From: Methylococcaceae bacterium UBA975
GTDB lineage: Bacteria > Pseudomonadota > Gammaproteobacteria > Methylococcales > Cycloclasticaceae
Length of the DNA stretch: 64,000 nt
Direction: 5' to 3'
Assembly: GCA_002292375.1 (NCBI GenBank)
Contig: DBBV01000008.1
Span: forward strand, 1 to 64,000
The notes beneath the pieces were generated by a model, which saw only the letters and a list, made by a program, of their open reading frames with translations, was not told where the DNA came from and did no database searches. The first letter of the stretch is position 1. Every line of letters begins with the position of its first letter. This document shows, piece by piece, positions 26,605-34,425 of the stretch. A program made the translations under genes and the position numbers.

Positions 26605-27267
26605 TTAAAATGATGATTGCCAAGACGACTTTCTGCGCCAACTGAGTTTGGGAAGGATAAATCCAAGGAGTAGACCAAGCGCTAACACGGCGGCGCCCAT
26701 TAAAAACCAGTCTTGTGAATCACTGTTTTTTAATACATCGTTTTCCCGTTTAAAACGTTCTAGTTCACGCTCGATGGTGACCACGCGCTGTTGCAATAAA
26801 TCGCGTTGCTGAAGAATTTCCACGGCGTTACTGGCGGTGTTTTTCAAATCCTCTAGTTCACGCGATAAGCGGGTGTTTAGCTGTTCTAATTCGCTGGTTC
26901 GCGTATCTAGCCCCAAGTTTTGCTCGCTAAGGGACGCCCATTTTTTCTTAGCCTCGGCCGCTTCTTGCTGGGTATTGATTAACTGGCTCTGAAGTTTTTT
27001 AAGCTGACTTTTTGCCGAAGGTGTGCTCACGAGTAAGCGACTTAAAACCCAGCCATCACGAGTATCGCTAAGCTTAACCTTGCTATAGCCTGAGTCGGGG
27101 TTACGCTCGAGGATGTTAACTTTTTTGCCGCTTTTTAGGGTGGCAATGATTCGATGACTTGAGCTTTCGCCTGAACGCACCATAATGTCAAGTTCGTCAG
27201 ATATGAAGGCTGTTTCAGCCAGGCTGGAACCGGCAATTAGACTCAATGCAAATAAAATTTTTTTCAC
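26605..27267 (-). CDS. SH3-domain membrane protein (TIGR04211/YgiM-like)
   Basis: A 220-residue protein with an N-terminal signal peptide (cleavage near SSLA, residue 17) and a bacterial SH3 domain (about 20-85, ending DGWVLSRLLV). A long coiled coil follows (about 88-185, rich in E, Q, L and K), then one C-terminal transmembrane helix (about 188-207) with a basic tail. This order defines the TIGR04211 family related to YgiM. The domain faces the periplasm, probably near peptidoglycan. Its molecular job is not established. It lies between argF and ilvD with gaps of 43 and 24 bases. Confidence 0.88.
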   Translation of the reverse strand: MKKILFALSLIAGSSLAETAFISDELDIMVRSGESSSHRIIATLKSGKKVNILERNPDSGYSKVKLSDTRDGWVLSRLLVSTPSAKSQLKKLQSQLINTQQEAAEAKKKWASLSEQNLGLDTRTSELEQLNTRLSRELEDLKNTASNAVEILQQRDLLQQRVVTIERELERFKRENDVLKNSDSQDWFLMGAAVLALGLLLGFILPKLSWRRKSSWQSSF

Positions 27268-27310
27268 GCGTTAATCCTGTGCTTGGTGGGTGTTAAATAA
27301 TGTAAAAGCA

Positions 27311-28213
27311 TTATTTCATTAAAAATTCTAATAAGGCTTTTTGAGCGTGCAATCGATTTTCGGCCTCATCCCAAACGACACTTTGTTCGCCATCAAGCAC
27401 GGCAGCGCTTACTTCTTCACCTCGGTGTGCGGGCAGGCAATGCATAAACACAGCGTCAGGTTTGGCTAGCTGCATCAGGCTTGAATTGACGCAATAGCTA
27501 CTAAAGGCTTGCTCGCGGTCTTTTTGTTCCTGCTCTTGCCCCATGCTGGCCCATACGTCAGTGACGATAAGGTCGGCGTCTTTGGCGGCTAATTTAGGGT
27601 CGTGGAAAAGCTCCACATGGCTAGAGGTTGCAGCAAGCAGTTCCATTTCGGGTTCATAACCCGGTGGGCAAGCGATAGAGAGCTTAAAGTCTAATAATTT
27701 TGCCGCGTTCATATAGGATTGGCACATATTATTTCCGTCACCAATCCAACACACGTGCTTACCAGCAATATCGCCCCGTAATTCAAACCAAGTTTGTAAA
27801 TCGGCTAATAACTGACACGGGTGAAACCGATCAGTCAGGCCGTTGATGACGGGTACCGTTGAGTGTTCAGCAAAGGTGGTGACGGTTTCGTGTTTATTCG
27901 TACGCAACATAATACCGTCGACCATGCGAGAGATAACCCGCGCAGAATCTTCTATCGGTTCGCCACGACCTAATTGGGTGTCTCGCGGTGATAAAAACAA
28001 CGCATTGCCGCCAAAATGTGTCATTCCCGCTTCAAAAGAAATGCGTGTGCGTGTGGATGATTTTTCAAAAATCATGGCCAGTACTTTATTTTTTAACGGC
28101 TCGTACACCGTACCGCTGGCGCGTATTTTTTTAAGTTCGCTGGCGCGTAAAATGATCGCGCGTAGTTCGTCGGCGCTTAAATCGTTGAGGGTGATAAAGT
28201 GTCGTGGCTTCAT
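27311..28213 (-). CDS. argF: ornithine carbamoyltransferase
   Basis: A 300-residue carbamoyltransferase that makes citrulline from ornithine and carbamoyl phosphate. The carbamoyl-phosphate motif STRTRISFEAGM, the HPCQLLADLQTW segment and the ornithine-specific HCLPAHRGEEV loop are all present. That loop distinguishes it from aspartate and acetylornithine carbamoyltransferases. The length is normal. It starts 25 bases after the argD stop on the same strand. Confidence 0.96.
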   Translation of the reverse strand: MKPRHFITLNDLSADELRAIILRASELKKIRASGTVYEPLKNKVLAMIFEKSSTRTRISFEAGMTHFGGNALFLSPRDTQLGRGEPIEDSARVISRMVDGIMLRTNKHETVTTFAEHSTVPVINGLTDRFHPCQLLADLQTWFELRGDIAGKHVCWIGDGNNMCQSYMNAAKLLDFKLSIACPPGYEPEMELLAATSSHVELFHDPKLAAKDADLIVTDVWASMGQEQEQKDREQAFSSYCVNSSLMQLAKPDAVFMHCLPAHRGEEVSAAVLDGEQSVVWDEAENRLHAQKALLEFLMK

Positions 28214-28238
28214 AGGGCTACTTTACATAGGTACAGGG

Positions 28239-29405
28239 TCAGTGGGCAATAATTAAATCGCTGACTTTGTCCACAATCAATTGGGCCTCGTCGTCATTAA
28301 TGATCAGTGGAGGCAAAAGACGAATCACTTTATTAGCGGCAACGTTAATTAATAGGCCTTGCTGTAAGGCTTGAGCAACCAAATCTGAGCACGGCTCGCT
28401 TAGCTCTATGCCAATCATCAAACCTTTATTACGCACTTCAACCAAGCCAGCATAGTGTTGCAGCTTTTGTTTGAAAGCGTCATTCATCCTTTTGCCAAGT
28501 TGTTCAGCGCGCAGCATAAGCTGGTCACGTTCTAATACATCAATCACTGTCAGTGCTGCAGCGCAGGCGAGTGGATTGCCGCCAAAGGTGGAGCCGTGTG
28601 CACCAGCACCTAATAAGCCGGTGGCCTTGCCGGCGCTTAAACAAGCGCCGATCGGTACCCCGTTGCCCAAGGCTTTAGCGAGGGTGACCACGTCCGGTTT
28701 TAGCGCAGATACTTGGCTGGCTAGAAAGTGCCCGGTACGCCCCATACCGGATTGAATTTCATCCAGCATCAGTAGCCAGTCGTGTTGGTCGCATAGCTCA
28801 CGCAGTTCGCTAAGATAATTGTCCGCTGGAATGTTGATGCCGCTTTCACCTTGTACAGGCTCTACAAGAATGGCAACAATACCGGCTTGCTGCTGAGCTA
28901 GCGCTTTGATGGCATCTACATCGTTATAGGTTACGTGGCAAAAGCCTTCGAGCAAAGGTGCGAACCCCTCTTTAACCTTAGGGTTACCAGTAGCCGTTAG
29001 GGTTGCGAGTGTGCGCCCGTGAAAGCTATTAAGGGTAGTAATAATGACTGGCTTATCAATGCCTTTACTGTGCCCGAAGCGGCGTGCAATTTTTATTGCG
29101 GCCTCGTTAGCTTCGGCACCTGAGTTGGCAAAAAACACATCGTTCATGCCCGTTAGTTCGCATAACTTATCGGCAAGCTTTTCTTGTTTTTCAATATAAT
29201 ACAGATTGGACGTATGCAGTAAGGTATGTGCTTGCTCGCAGATGGCGGCTGCAACCTCAGGGTGTGCATGGCCTAGGCCACAAACAGCGATGCCGGACAA
29301 GGCGTCCAGGTATTTTTTGCCGTTTTCGTCCCATAACCAAGCGCCTTCACCTTTAATAAAGCGAACGGGGTAAGAAGCATAGGTGGGCATGATATGGTTG
29401 TGCAT
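28239..29405 (-). CDS. argD: acetylornithine aminotransferase
   Basis: A 388-residue class-III PLP-dependent aminotransferase converting N-acetylglutamate semialdehyde to N-acetylornithine. The cofactor-binding segment LMLDEIQSGMGRTG and the Schiff-base lysine in VTLAKALGNGVPIGA are intact, as is the N-terminal YFDALSGIAV-like region (KYLDALSGIAVCGLGHAHP). It is the first gene of the arginine cluster. It may also act in lysine synthesis as a succinyl-diaminopimelate aminotransferase, as E. coli ArgD does. The promoter must lie in 29406-29517. Confidence 0.93.
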   Translation of the reverse strand: MHNHIMPTYASYPVRFIKGEGAWLWDENGKKYLDALSGIAVCGLGHAHPEVAAAICEQAHTLLHTSNLYYIEKQEKLADKLCELTGMNDVFFANSGAEANEAAIKIARRFGHSKGIDKPVIITTLNSFHGRTLATLTATGNPKVKEGFAPLLEGFCHVTYNDVDAIKALAQQQAGIVAILVEPVQGESGINIPADNYLSELRELCDQHDWLLMLDEIQSGMGRTGHFLASQVSALKPDVVTLAKALGNGVPIGACLSAGKATGLLGAGAHGSTFGGNPLACAAALTVIDVLERDQLMLRAEQLGKRMNDAFKQKLQHYAGLVEVRNKGLMIGIELSEPCSDLVAQALQQGLLINVAANKVIRLLPPLIINDDEAQLIVDKVSDLIIAH

Positions 29406-29440
29406 AAAGAGCGTTACATTGGATAATGGATAAAAAATAA

Positions 29441-29462
29441 AGGCAGCCTAATTAGACTGCCT
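29441..29462. other. hairpin upstream of argD and the hyuB-like gene
   Basis: Perfect arms AGGCAG (29441-29446) and CTGCCT (29457-29462) enclose a loop that itself contains the palindrome CTAATTAG. On the minus strand it is followed by a T-rich run (TTATTTTTTA) about 30 bases before the argD ATG. It could be a leader attenuator of the arg cluster or a regulator-binding palindrome. I saw no convincing ARG box. Confidence 0.4.
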
Positions 29463-29517
29463 GTTTTATGAATTGCTTATTATAATTATCGCTAACAAAA
29501 TCAGCAACTAATCTACC

Positions 29518-31059
29518 ATGAATAGTATTGAGTTAAGCATATTTTCAAGTCGATTGTCGTCGGTGTGTGATGAAATGGGTGCGGTTTTACAACGCGCGGC
29601 TTTTTCGCCGAATATTAAAGATCGTTTGGATTTTTCCTGTGCGGTGTTTGATCGGGCGGGGCAACTATCTGCCCAAGCTGCACATATTCCGGTTCATTTA
29701 GGGAGTATGGCCTATGCGATGCAGGGCGTCGTTGATAAGTTTGATTGGCAAACCGGCGATATGGTGGCGTTTAACGACCCGTACTTGGGTGGCACTCACT
29801 TGCCTGATGTAACCTTGGTGTGCCCCGTTCATCAGGACGGTGTGTTACTTGGTTTTGTAGCCAATAGGGCGCATCACGCCGATATGGGTTCTGAGACACC
29901 GGGCTCCATGCCATTGGCTACGTCTCTTGACGAAGAGGGGTTGATTATTGCGCCACAAAAGATTATGCGAGCGGGCGAAAGTTCTGACGAATTTCGACAT
30001 ATTTTAGCTGAACTCGGTGATTCGGTTGAATCAATGGGTGACTTTAACGCGCAAATAAGCGCAAACCTACGCGGCTCACAACGGCTTTGTTCGATATTAG
30101 CTGAGTATGGCGCAAAACAGTACATGACAGCATTAGAGCAACTGAATGGCTACGGCGATCGCCTAATGAATCAGTTGATCAAGCGTATTCCTGACGGGGT
30201 GTATGATTTTGAAGATGTCATGGACGACGATGGTGTTGGCACCGATGATATTAAAATTAAGTTAAGTTTGGCTATTGCAGATGGCCAAGTCGTGGCCGAC
30301 TTTTCGGGTTCGGCACAGCAAGTGAACGGCAATATTAATTGCCCGCTATCAGTGGTAGCTGCTGCCGTGTATTACGTGTTTAGGTGTTTAATGCCTGATA
30401 ATACGCCGGCCTGTTTCGGTGTTTATCAACGGATAAAAATACATGCCGAAAAAGGCTCCTTGCTTAATGCGAATAAACCGGCGGCGGTTGCGGCGGGTAA
30501 TGTTGAAACGAGTACCCGGCTTGTTGATGTGGTATTAGGCGCCTTGGCAAAAGCGATACCGGAACAAATCCCAGCGGCCAGTCACGGCAGTATGAATAAT
30601 GTTGCGATGGGAGCTCGAAACGCTCAATCGAATTGGAACTATTACGAAACGATTGGCGGCGGCATGGGTGCAGGGGTGAAACATGATGGGCTCTCTGCGG
30701 TTCAAACGCATATGACAAATACGCTTAATACGCCAATTGAATCATTGGAAATGCACTACCCATTACGCGTCGACCGCTACCAAATACGGCGGGATTCAGG
30801 TGGCTTAGGCAGTCGTACAGGCGGTCAGGGTGTTGTGCGAGAAATAACATTTCTACAAGCGGCCACAGTTACGTTACTAACCGAACGCAGGCGACATCAG
30901 CCGTGGGGCCTATGCGGTGGGCAAAACGGGCTGAGTGGTAAAAACCAATTAAACGGGGTCGATTTGCCTGCCAAAACGAGCCTAGCTGTGCGTGCTGGCG
31001 ACCAGTTAATGATTGCCACCCCTGGCGGTGGCGGTTATGGGCGACCGCCAAGCGGGTAA
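29518..31059 (+). CDS. hydantoinase B/oxoprolinase family protein
   Basis: A 513-residue protein of the HyuB family (the B subunit of N-methylhydantoinase, acetone carboxylase and 5-oxoprolinase-like ATP-dependent enzymes). Typical segments are FNDPYLGGTHLPDVTL, ANRAHHADMGSETPGSMP with conserved histidines, and a glycine-rich C terminus ending ATPGGGGYGRP. Such proteins normally work with an ATP-binding HyuA subunit, but none is encoded beside it. Neighbours are argD on the opposite strand and grxD downstream. The substrate is unknown. No strong ribosome site is visible. Confidence 0.88.
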   Translation: MNSIELSIFSSRLSSVCDEMGAVLQRAAFSPNIKDRLDFSCAVFDRAGQLSAQAAHIPVHLGSMAYAMQGVVDKFDWQTGDMVAFNDPYLGGTHLPDVTLVCPVHQDGVLLGFVANRAHHADMGSETPGSMPLATSLDEEGLIIAPQKIMRAGESSDEFRHILAELGDSVESMGDFNAQISANLRGSQRLCSILAEYGAKQYMTALEQLNGYGDRLMNQLIKRIPDGVYDFEDVMDDDGVGTDDIKIKLSLAIADGQVVADFSGSAQQVNGNINCPLSVVAAAVYYVFRCLMPDNTPACFGVYQRIKIHAEKGSLLNANKPAAVAAGNVETSTRLVDVVLGALAKAIPEQIPAASHGSMNNVAMGARNAQSNWNYYETIGGGMGAGVKHDGLSAVQTHMTNTLNTPIESLEMHYPLRVDRYQIRRDSGGLGSRTGGQGVVREITFLQAATVTLLTERRRHQPWGLCGGQNGLSGKNQLNGVDLPAKTSLAVRAGDQLMIATPGGGGYGRPPSG

Positions 31060-31102
31060 TAAAGAGTATAATGATCACACATGATTAATAAGGATGGTTA
31101 CG

Positions 31103-31429
31103 ATGACTATTAATGAACGAATTGAAGAACAATTAAACGGCCACAGCGTTTTGTTGTATATGAAAGGTACGCCTTACTTCCCGCAATGCGGGTTTTCTAG
31201 CAAGGCGGTGCAAATATTGCAGGCTTGTGACAGTGAGTTTGCCTACGTCAATATTTTTGATGATGATGAAGTCAGAGAGGGGTTAAAGGTTTATTCTAAT
31301 TGGCCCACCTTCCCGCAGTTGTACGTTAAAGGCGAACTCGTTGGCGGTGCCGATATTTTGATTGAGATGTATGAGAACGGCGAGTTAAAACAGTTACTTG
31401 ATACGGTTAGGTCTACACCGCAGCAGTAA
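31103..31429 (+). CDS. grxD: monothiol glutaredoxin, Grx4 type
   Basis: A 108-residue monothiol CGFS glutaredoxin. The active site is CGFS within MKGTPYFPQCGFSSKAV, and NWPTFPQLYVKGELVGG follows E. coli GrxD closely. These proteins carry and deliver [2Fe-2S] clusters, often with BolA. I chose the ATG at 31103 because AAGGA ends eight bases upstream; an in-frame ATG at 31094 overlaps that site. It is convergent with rnt and the two coding ends overlap by 17 bases. Confidence 0.95.
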   Translation: MTINERIEEQLNGHSVLLYMKGTPYFPQCGFSSKAVQILQACDSEFAYVNIFDDDEVREGLKVYSNWPTFPQLYVKGELVGGADILIEMYENGELKQLLDTVRSTPQQ

Positions 31430-32036
31430 AAGCATCCCAGCGATTGACGATTTTACAAAATAAATGAGCGGTTTGCTCGGCGTCGTAAAGCGCCGAGTGA
31501 GCTTGTTCGTTGTCCCAGTCCATTCCAGCGGCTTTGGCAGCCCTTGCTAACACGGTTTGGCCGTAGGCTAAACCGCCTAAGGTGGCCGTGTCAAAGGTGC
31601 TAAACGGGTGGAAAGGGTTGCGTTTAATGTTGGTGCGTTCAACCGCGGCATTCATAAAGCCAATATCAAAGGCAGGGTTATGCCCGACTAAAATAGCGCG
31701 CGTGCAGCTTTGCTGTTTTAGTGCTTCTCTAACAGGTTGGAATAATTTTTTAAGCGCGTCCTTTTCGTCAATGGCCAAGCGAAATGGGTGGTACGGGTCA
31801 ATGCCATTAAATTGCAGCGCAGCCGGTTCGAGGTTGGCCCCTTCAAAAGGTATAACGTGTTCACGATGAGACGATTGAATAATAATTTCTCCCGCCTCAT
31901 TCATTGCGGGGATCACAACGGCCATTTCTAATAAGGCGTCAGTTTTTGCATTAAAGCCAGCGGTCTCTATATCGACTATAACCGGTAAATAACCGCGAAA
32001 GCGCGTCGACATTATTTTATTACTTTGATTAGGCAT
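31413..32036 (-). CDS. rnt: ribonuclease T
   Basis: A DEDDh-family 3'-5' exoribonuclease of about 207 residues that trims tRNA and other RNA 3' ends. Catalytic motifs are VDIETAGF, VGHNPAFDIGF and AHSALYDAEQT. RNPFHPFSTFDTATLGGLA is nearly identical to E. coli RNase T. In-frame starts exist at 32090, 32036 and 32012; none has a good ribosome site. I prefer 32036 because the extra N-terminal residues from 32090 are unlike the family. It overlaps the grxD end by 17 bases. Confidence 0.93.
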   Translation of the reverse strand: MPNQSNKIMSTRFRGYLPVIVDIETAGFNAKTDALLEMAVVIPAMNEAGEIIIQSSHREHVIPFEGANLEPAALQFNGIDPYHPFRLAIDEKDALKKLFQPVREALKQQSCTRAILVGHNPAFDIGFMNAAVERTNIKRNPFHPFSTFDTATLGGLAYGQTVLARAAKAAGMDWDNEQAHSALYDAEQTAHLFCKIVNRWDAFTAAV

Positions 32037-32135
32037 GACAGCTGAGGTAATATTGTTAAAATATTCGTCTATAATAAAACAACCGGCCATCGTACAAGAG
32101 AATTAAATGGCCTTAATTTTTGGGAGATTGGTTCG

Positions 32136-32867
32136 ATGGGGTTTGATACTTATTTTAAAAAGGGACTTTTTACAATGGCCTTAGCGCTTATGCTTGGCTT
32201 GTCAGGCTGCGCTTCACTCACATCTCAAAAGGAAAATGACCCATTAGAGCTGGTTAATAGGGGCGTTTATCAGTTTAATGAAAAGGCTGACCAATACGTT
32301 CTTGAGCCCGTCGCGAGAGGCTACCAGTTCGTCACGCCGAATTTTGTTGATACAGGTATTTCAAACTTTTTTAGTAATTTAGATGACGTCGTTGTACTTA
32401 TAAACGACGTATTACAATTAAAGCTTAATCAAGCCCTATCCGATGGCGGCCGTGTTCTCGTTAACAGTACGGTCGGTGTGCTTGGTTTTGTCGACATGGC
32501 CACCGATATGGGCATGCCAAAGCATAATGAAGATTTCGGACAAACCTTAGGGGCATACGGCATTGGAACGGGTCCTTATATCGTGCTGCCAATATTAGGC
32601 CCAAGCACCTTACGAGATACATTGGGAATATTTGCCGACTCTTTCGTCGACCCGATACAGCAAATTGACGACTCAGATGCTATGTGGGCTGCGATTGCTC
32701 TAGAAGGCGTAGACGCACGGGCTGATTTAATTAGCACCAAAAAAATTATCGATAGAGCCTCTCTAAACCCCTATGAGTTTATTCGTAGCGGCTACTTCCA
32801 ACGACGTGAATACCTAGTTTACGACGGTAACCCGCCGCTCGATGATGGAGATTTAGACGACGAGTAA
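32136..32867 (+). CDS. mlaA: MlaA/VacJ family outer-membrane lipoprotein
   Basis: A 243-residue lipoprotein with lipobox LSGC (Cys at residue 25), followed by the VacJ domain (DPLELVNRGVYQFNEKADQ, GIGTGPYIVLPILGPSTLRD). MlaA sits in the outer membrane and removes mislocalised phospholipids from the outer leaflet, handing them to the Mla pathway. No other mla gene is adjacent; in many gammaproteobacteria mlaA is separate. GGGAGA about ten bases upstream supports the start. A perfect terminator follows at once. Confidence 0.93.
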   Translation: MGFDTYFKKGLFTMALALMLGLSGCASLTSQKENDPLELVNRGVYQFNEKADQYVLEPVARGYQFVTPNFVDTGISNFFSNLDDVVVLINDVLQLKLNQALSDGGRVLVNSTVGVLGFVDMATDMGMPKHNEDFGQTLGAYGIGTGPYIVLPILGPSTLRDTLGIFADSFVDPIQQIDDSDAMWAAIALEGVDARADLISTKKIIDRASLNPYEFIRSGYFQRREYLVYDGNPPLDDGDLDDE

Positions 32868-32872
32868 GACAT

Positions 32873-32900
32873 AAAAAAGCCCCGTTAACGGGGCTTTTTT
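32873..32900. terminator. bidirectional terminator between mlaA and pyrC
   Basis: A 28-base perfect palindrome, AAAAAAGCCCCG-TTAA-CGGGGCTTTTTT centred near 32887, lies between the convergent mlaA and pyrC stops. It has A and T tracts on both sides, so it can end transcription from either direction. Confidence 0.95.
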
Positions 32901-32917
32901 ATGAGTAGAGGCTATGT

Positions 32918-33958
32918 TTAATCGCTTGCTTGAACGGCCCATTGTAAGGCGATGTCTTGTCTAAAAGGTATTAGGGCTTGATCGTTCATTGGAAAAGATG
33001 CAGGCGCTTGCCATAAGGTTTTGACTAAGGTTATTTTTTCTTTATTGCGAGGTAATTGGTAAAAGTCGGCGCCATAAAAGCTGCTAAACGCTTCCAGCTT
33101 ATCCAGCGCATTTTCGCTTTCAAATACCTCAGCGTAGAGTTCAATCGCTGCGTGCGCAGTAAAACAACCCGCGCAGCCACAGGCGGTTTCTTTCGCTTGC
33201 ATTGTATGCGGTGCACTATCGGTGCCTAAGAAAAACTTTGGGTTGCCACTGGTGGCTGCTTGTAGCAGTGCTTGCCGATGGCTTTCACGCTTTAGAATGG
33301 GGAGGCAATAATTGTGCGGTCGGATGCCACCGGCTAATAAGTCGTTGCGGTTTAATAGTAGGTGCTGTGGGGTTAATGTCGCAGCAGTGTTATCGTGCGC
33401 GTTGACAAACGCTATGGCTTGTTGGGTGGTGGCATGTTCTAAAACAATGCGTAATTCAGGAAATTGTCGTCTGATAAAGCTTAAGTGCCGATCAATAAAA
33501 ACTTGTTCACGATCAAAAATATCGATATCACTGTCGGTTACCTCAGCATGAACGAGTAACGGTAGTCGATGTTTTTGCATGGCATGTAAAACATCAGTCA
33601 ATTTGTTTATGTCGGTTACGCCATTGGATGAATTGGTGGTGGCACCGGCAGGGTATAGTTTTGCCGCGTAAATGTGTTCGCATAGGCTAGCTTGCTGTAT
33701 ATCGTTAGCGCTGGTGTTGTCGGTTAAATACAGGGTCATCAACGGTTGAAAACTGCTGCCACTTGGGCTTGCGTGTAAAATACGTTGTCGGTAAGCGAGG
33801 GCGAGCTCGGTGTTAATGATCGGTTGCGCCAAATTAGGCATTACAATGGCGCGTTGGAATTGGCGCGCGCTAAAGGCTACCGTGGTGTTTAGCGCATCAC
33901 CATCGCGTAGGTGTAAATGCCAATCATCAGGTTTTGTAATTGTGAGTTTAGTGGTCAT
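32918..33958 (-). CDS. pyrC: dihydroorotase
   Basis: A 346-residue class-II dihydroorotase closing the ring of carbamoyl aspartate in pyrimidine synthesis. Metal-site motifs are PDDWHLHLRDG, the lysine in YAAKLYPAGATTNS (carbamylated in the family), LVHAEV, EHATT and GTDSAPH. The length equals the E. coli type (348). It is a single minus-strand gene convergent with mlaA and divergent from fmdB, with about 165 bases of upstream region at 33959-34123. Confidence 0.96.
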   Translation of the reverse strand: MTTKLTITKPDDWHLHLRDGDALNTTVAFSARQFQRAIVMPNLAQPIINTELALAYRQRILHASPSGSSFQPLMTLYLTDNTSANDIQQASLCEHIYAAKLYPAGATTNSSNGVTDINKLTDVLHAMQKHRLPLLVHAEVTDSDIDIFDREQVFIDRHLSFIRRQFPELRIVLEHATTQQAIAFVNAHDNTAATLTPQHLLLNRNDLLAGGIRPHNYCLPILKRESHRQALLQAATSGNPKFFLGTDSAPHTMQAKETACGCAGCFTAHAAIELYAEVFESENALDKLEAFSSFYGADFYQLPRNKEKITLVKTLWQAPASFPMNDQALIPFRQDIALQWAVQASD

Positions 33959-34123
33959 ATTGGTCGGTGAGAGAGGCTTGCAATTGATTAAATTGACCTT
34001 ATTTTACATACATTGCTTGCTATAGACCTTGCAAATCATCGAAAATACTCAGTTCTTTGAAAAAGGCGTCTATCGTGGGCGTCAATATAATTCAATATTT
34101 TGATTTGGAGCGAAGTGAGCGAT

Positions 34124-34390
34124 ATGCCTATTTATGAATATCAATGCAAAACGTGTGATCACCGCTGTGAAGTGTTGCGTAAAATCAGCGATGAGGCCTT
34201 AACGACTTGCCCCGAATGTGGCAAGGAAACACTTATTAAATTAATGTCGGCATCTGGCTTTAGGTTAAAAGGCCAGGGTTGGTACGAAACCGATTTTAAA
34301 AGCGGCAATAAAAAGAACTTGGCGGAGGGCTCTTCCAAAAACATTGGAAAAGCGTCCGCTGAGAAAAAAACTTCAAGTAGCAGCAAATAA
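34124..34390 (+). CDS. FmdB-family zinc-ribbon protein
   Basis: An 88-residue protein. It begins MPIYEYQCKTCDHRCE and carries a second pair CPECGKET, forming a four-cysteine zinc ribbon, then the conserved SASGFRLKGQGWYETDF segment. The tail is rich in Lys and Ser and probably disordered. The family is widespread and commonly sits just before aspS, as here; its biochemical role is not established, with a regulatory or RNA-binding role sometimes proposed. A TTG at 34100 is in frame but the ATG at 34124 gives the family N terminus. Confidence 0.9.
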   Translation: MPIYEYQCKTCDHRCEVLRKISDEALTTCPECGKETLIKLMSASGFRLKGQGWYETDFKSGNKKNLAEGSSKNIGKASAEKKTSSSSK

Positions 34391-34425
34391 GCGGCTAACT
34401 CATTAATACGACTAAGGATTAAACT

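Noticed and set aside
25769..26608. 279-codon plus-strand frame opposite ilvD
   Set aside because: It lies wholly antisense to a highly conserved enzyme and its translation resembles no family; it is a by-product of codon usage.
29406..29517. ARG box for ArgR before argD
   Set aside because: No pair of sequences close to TGAATWWWWATTCA was seen; only the hairpin stands out.
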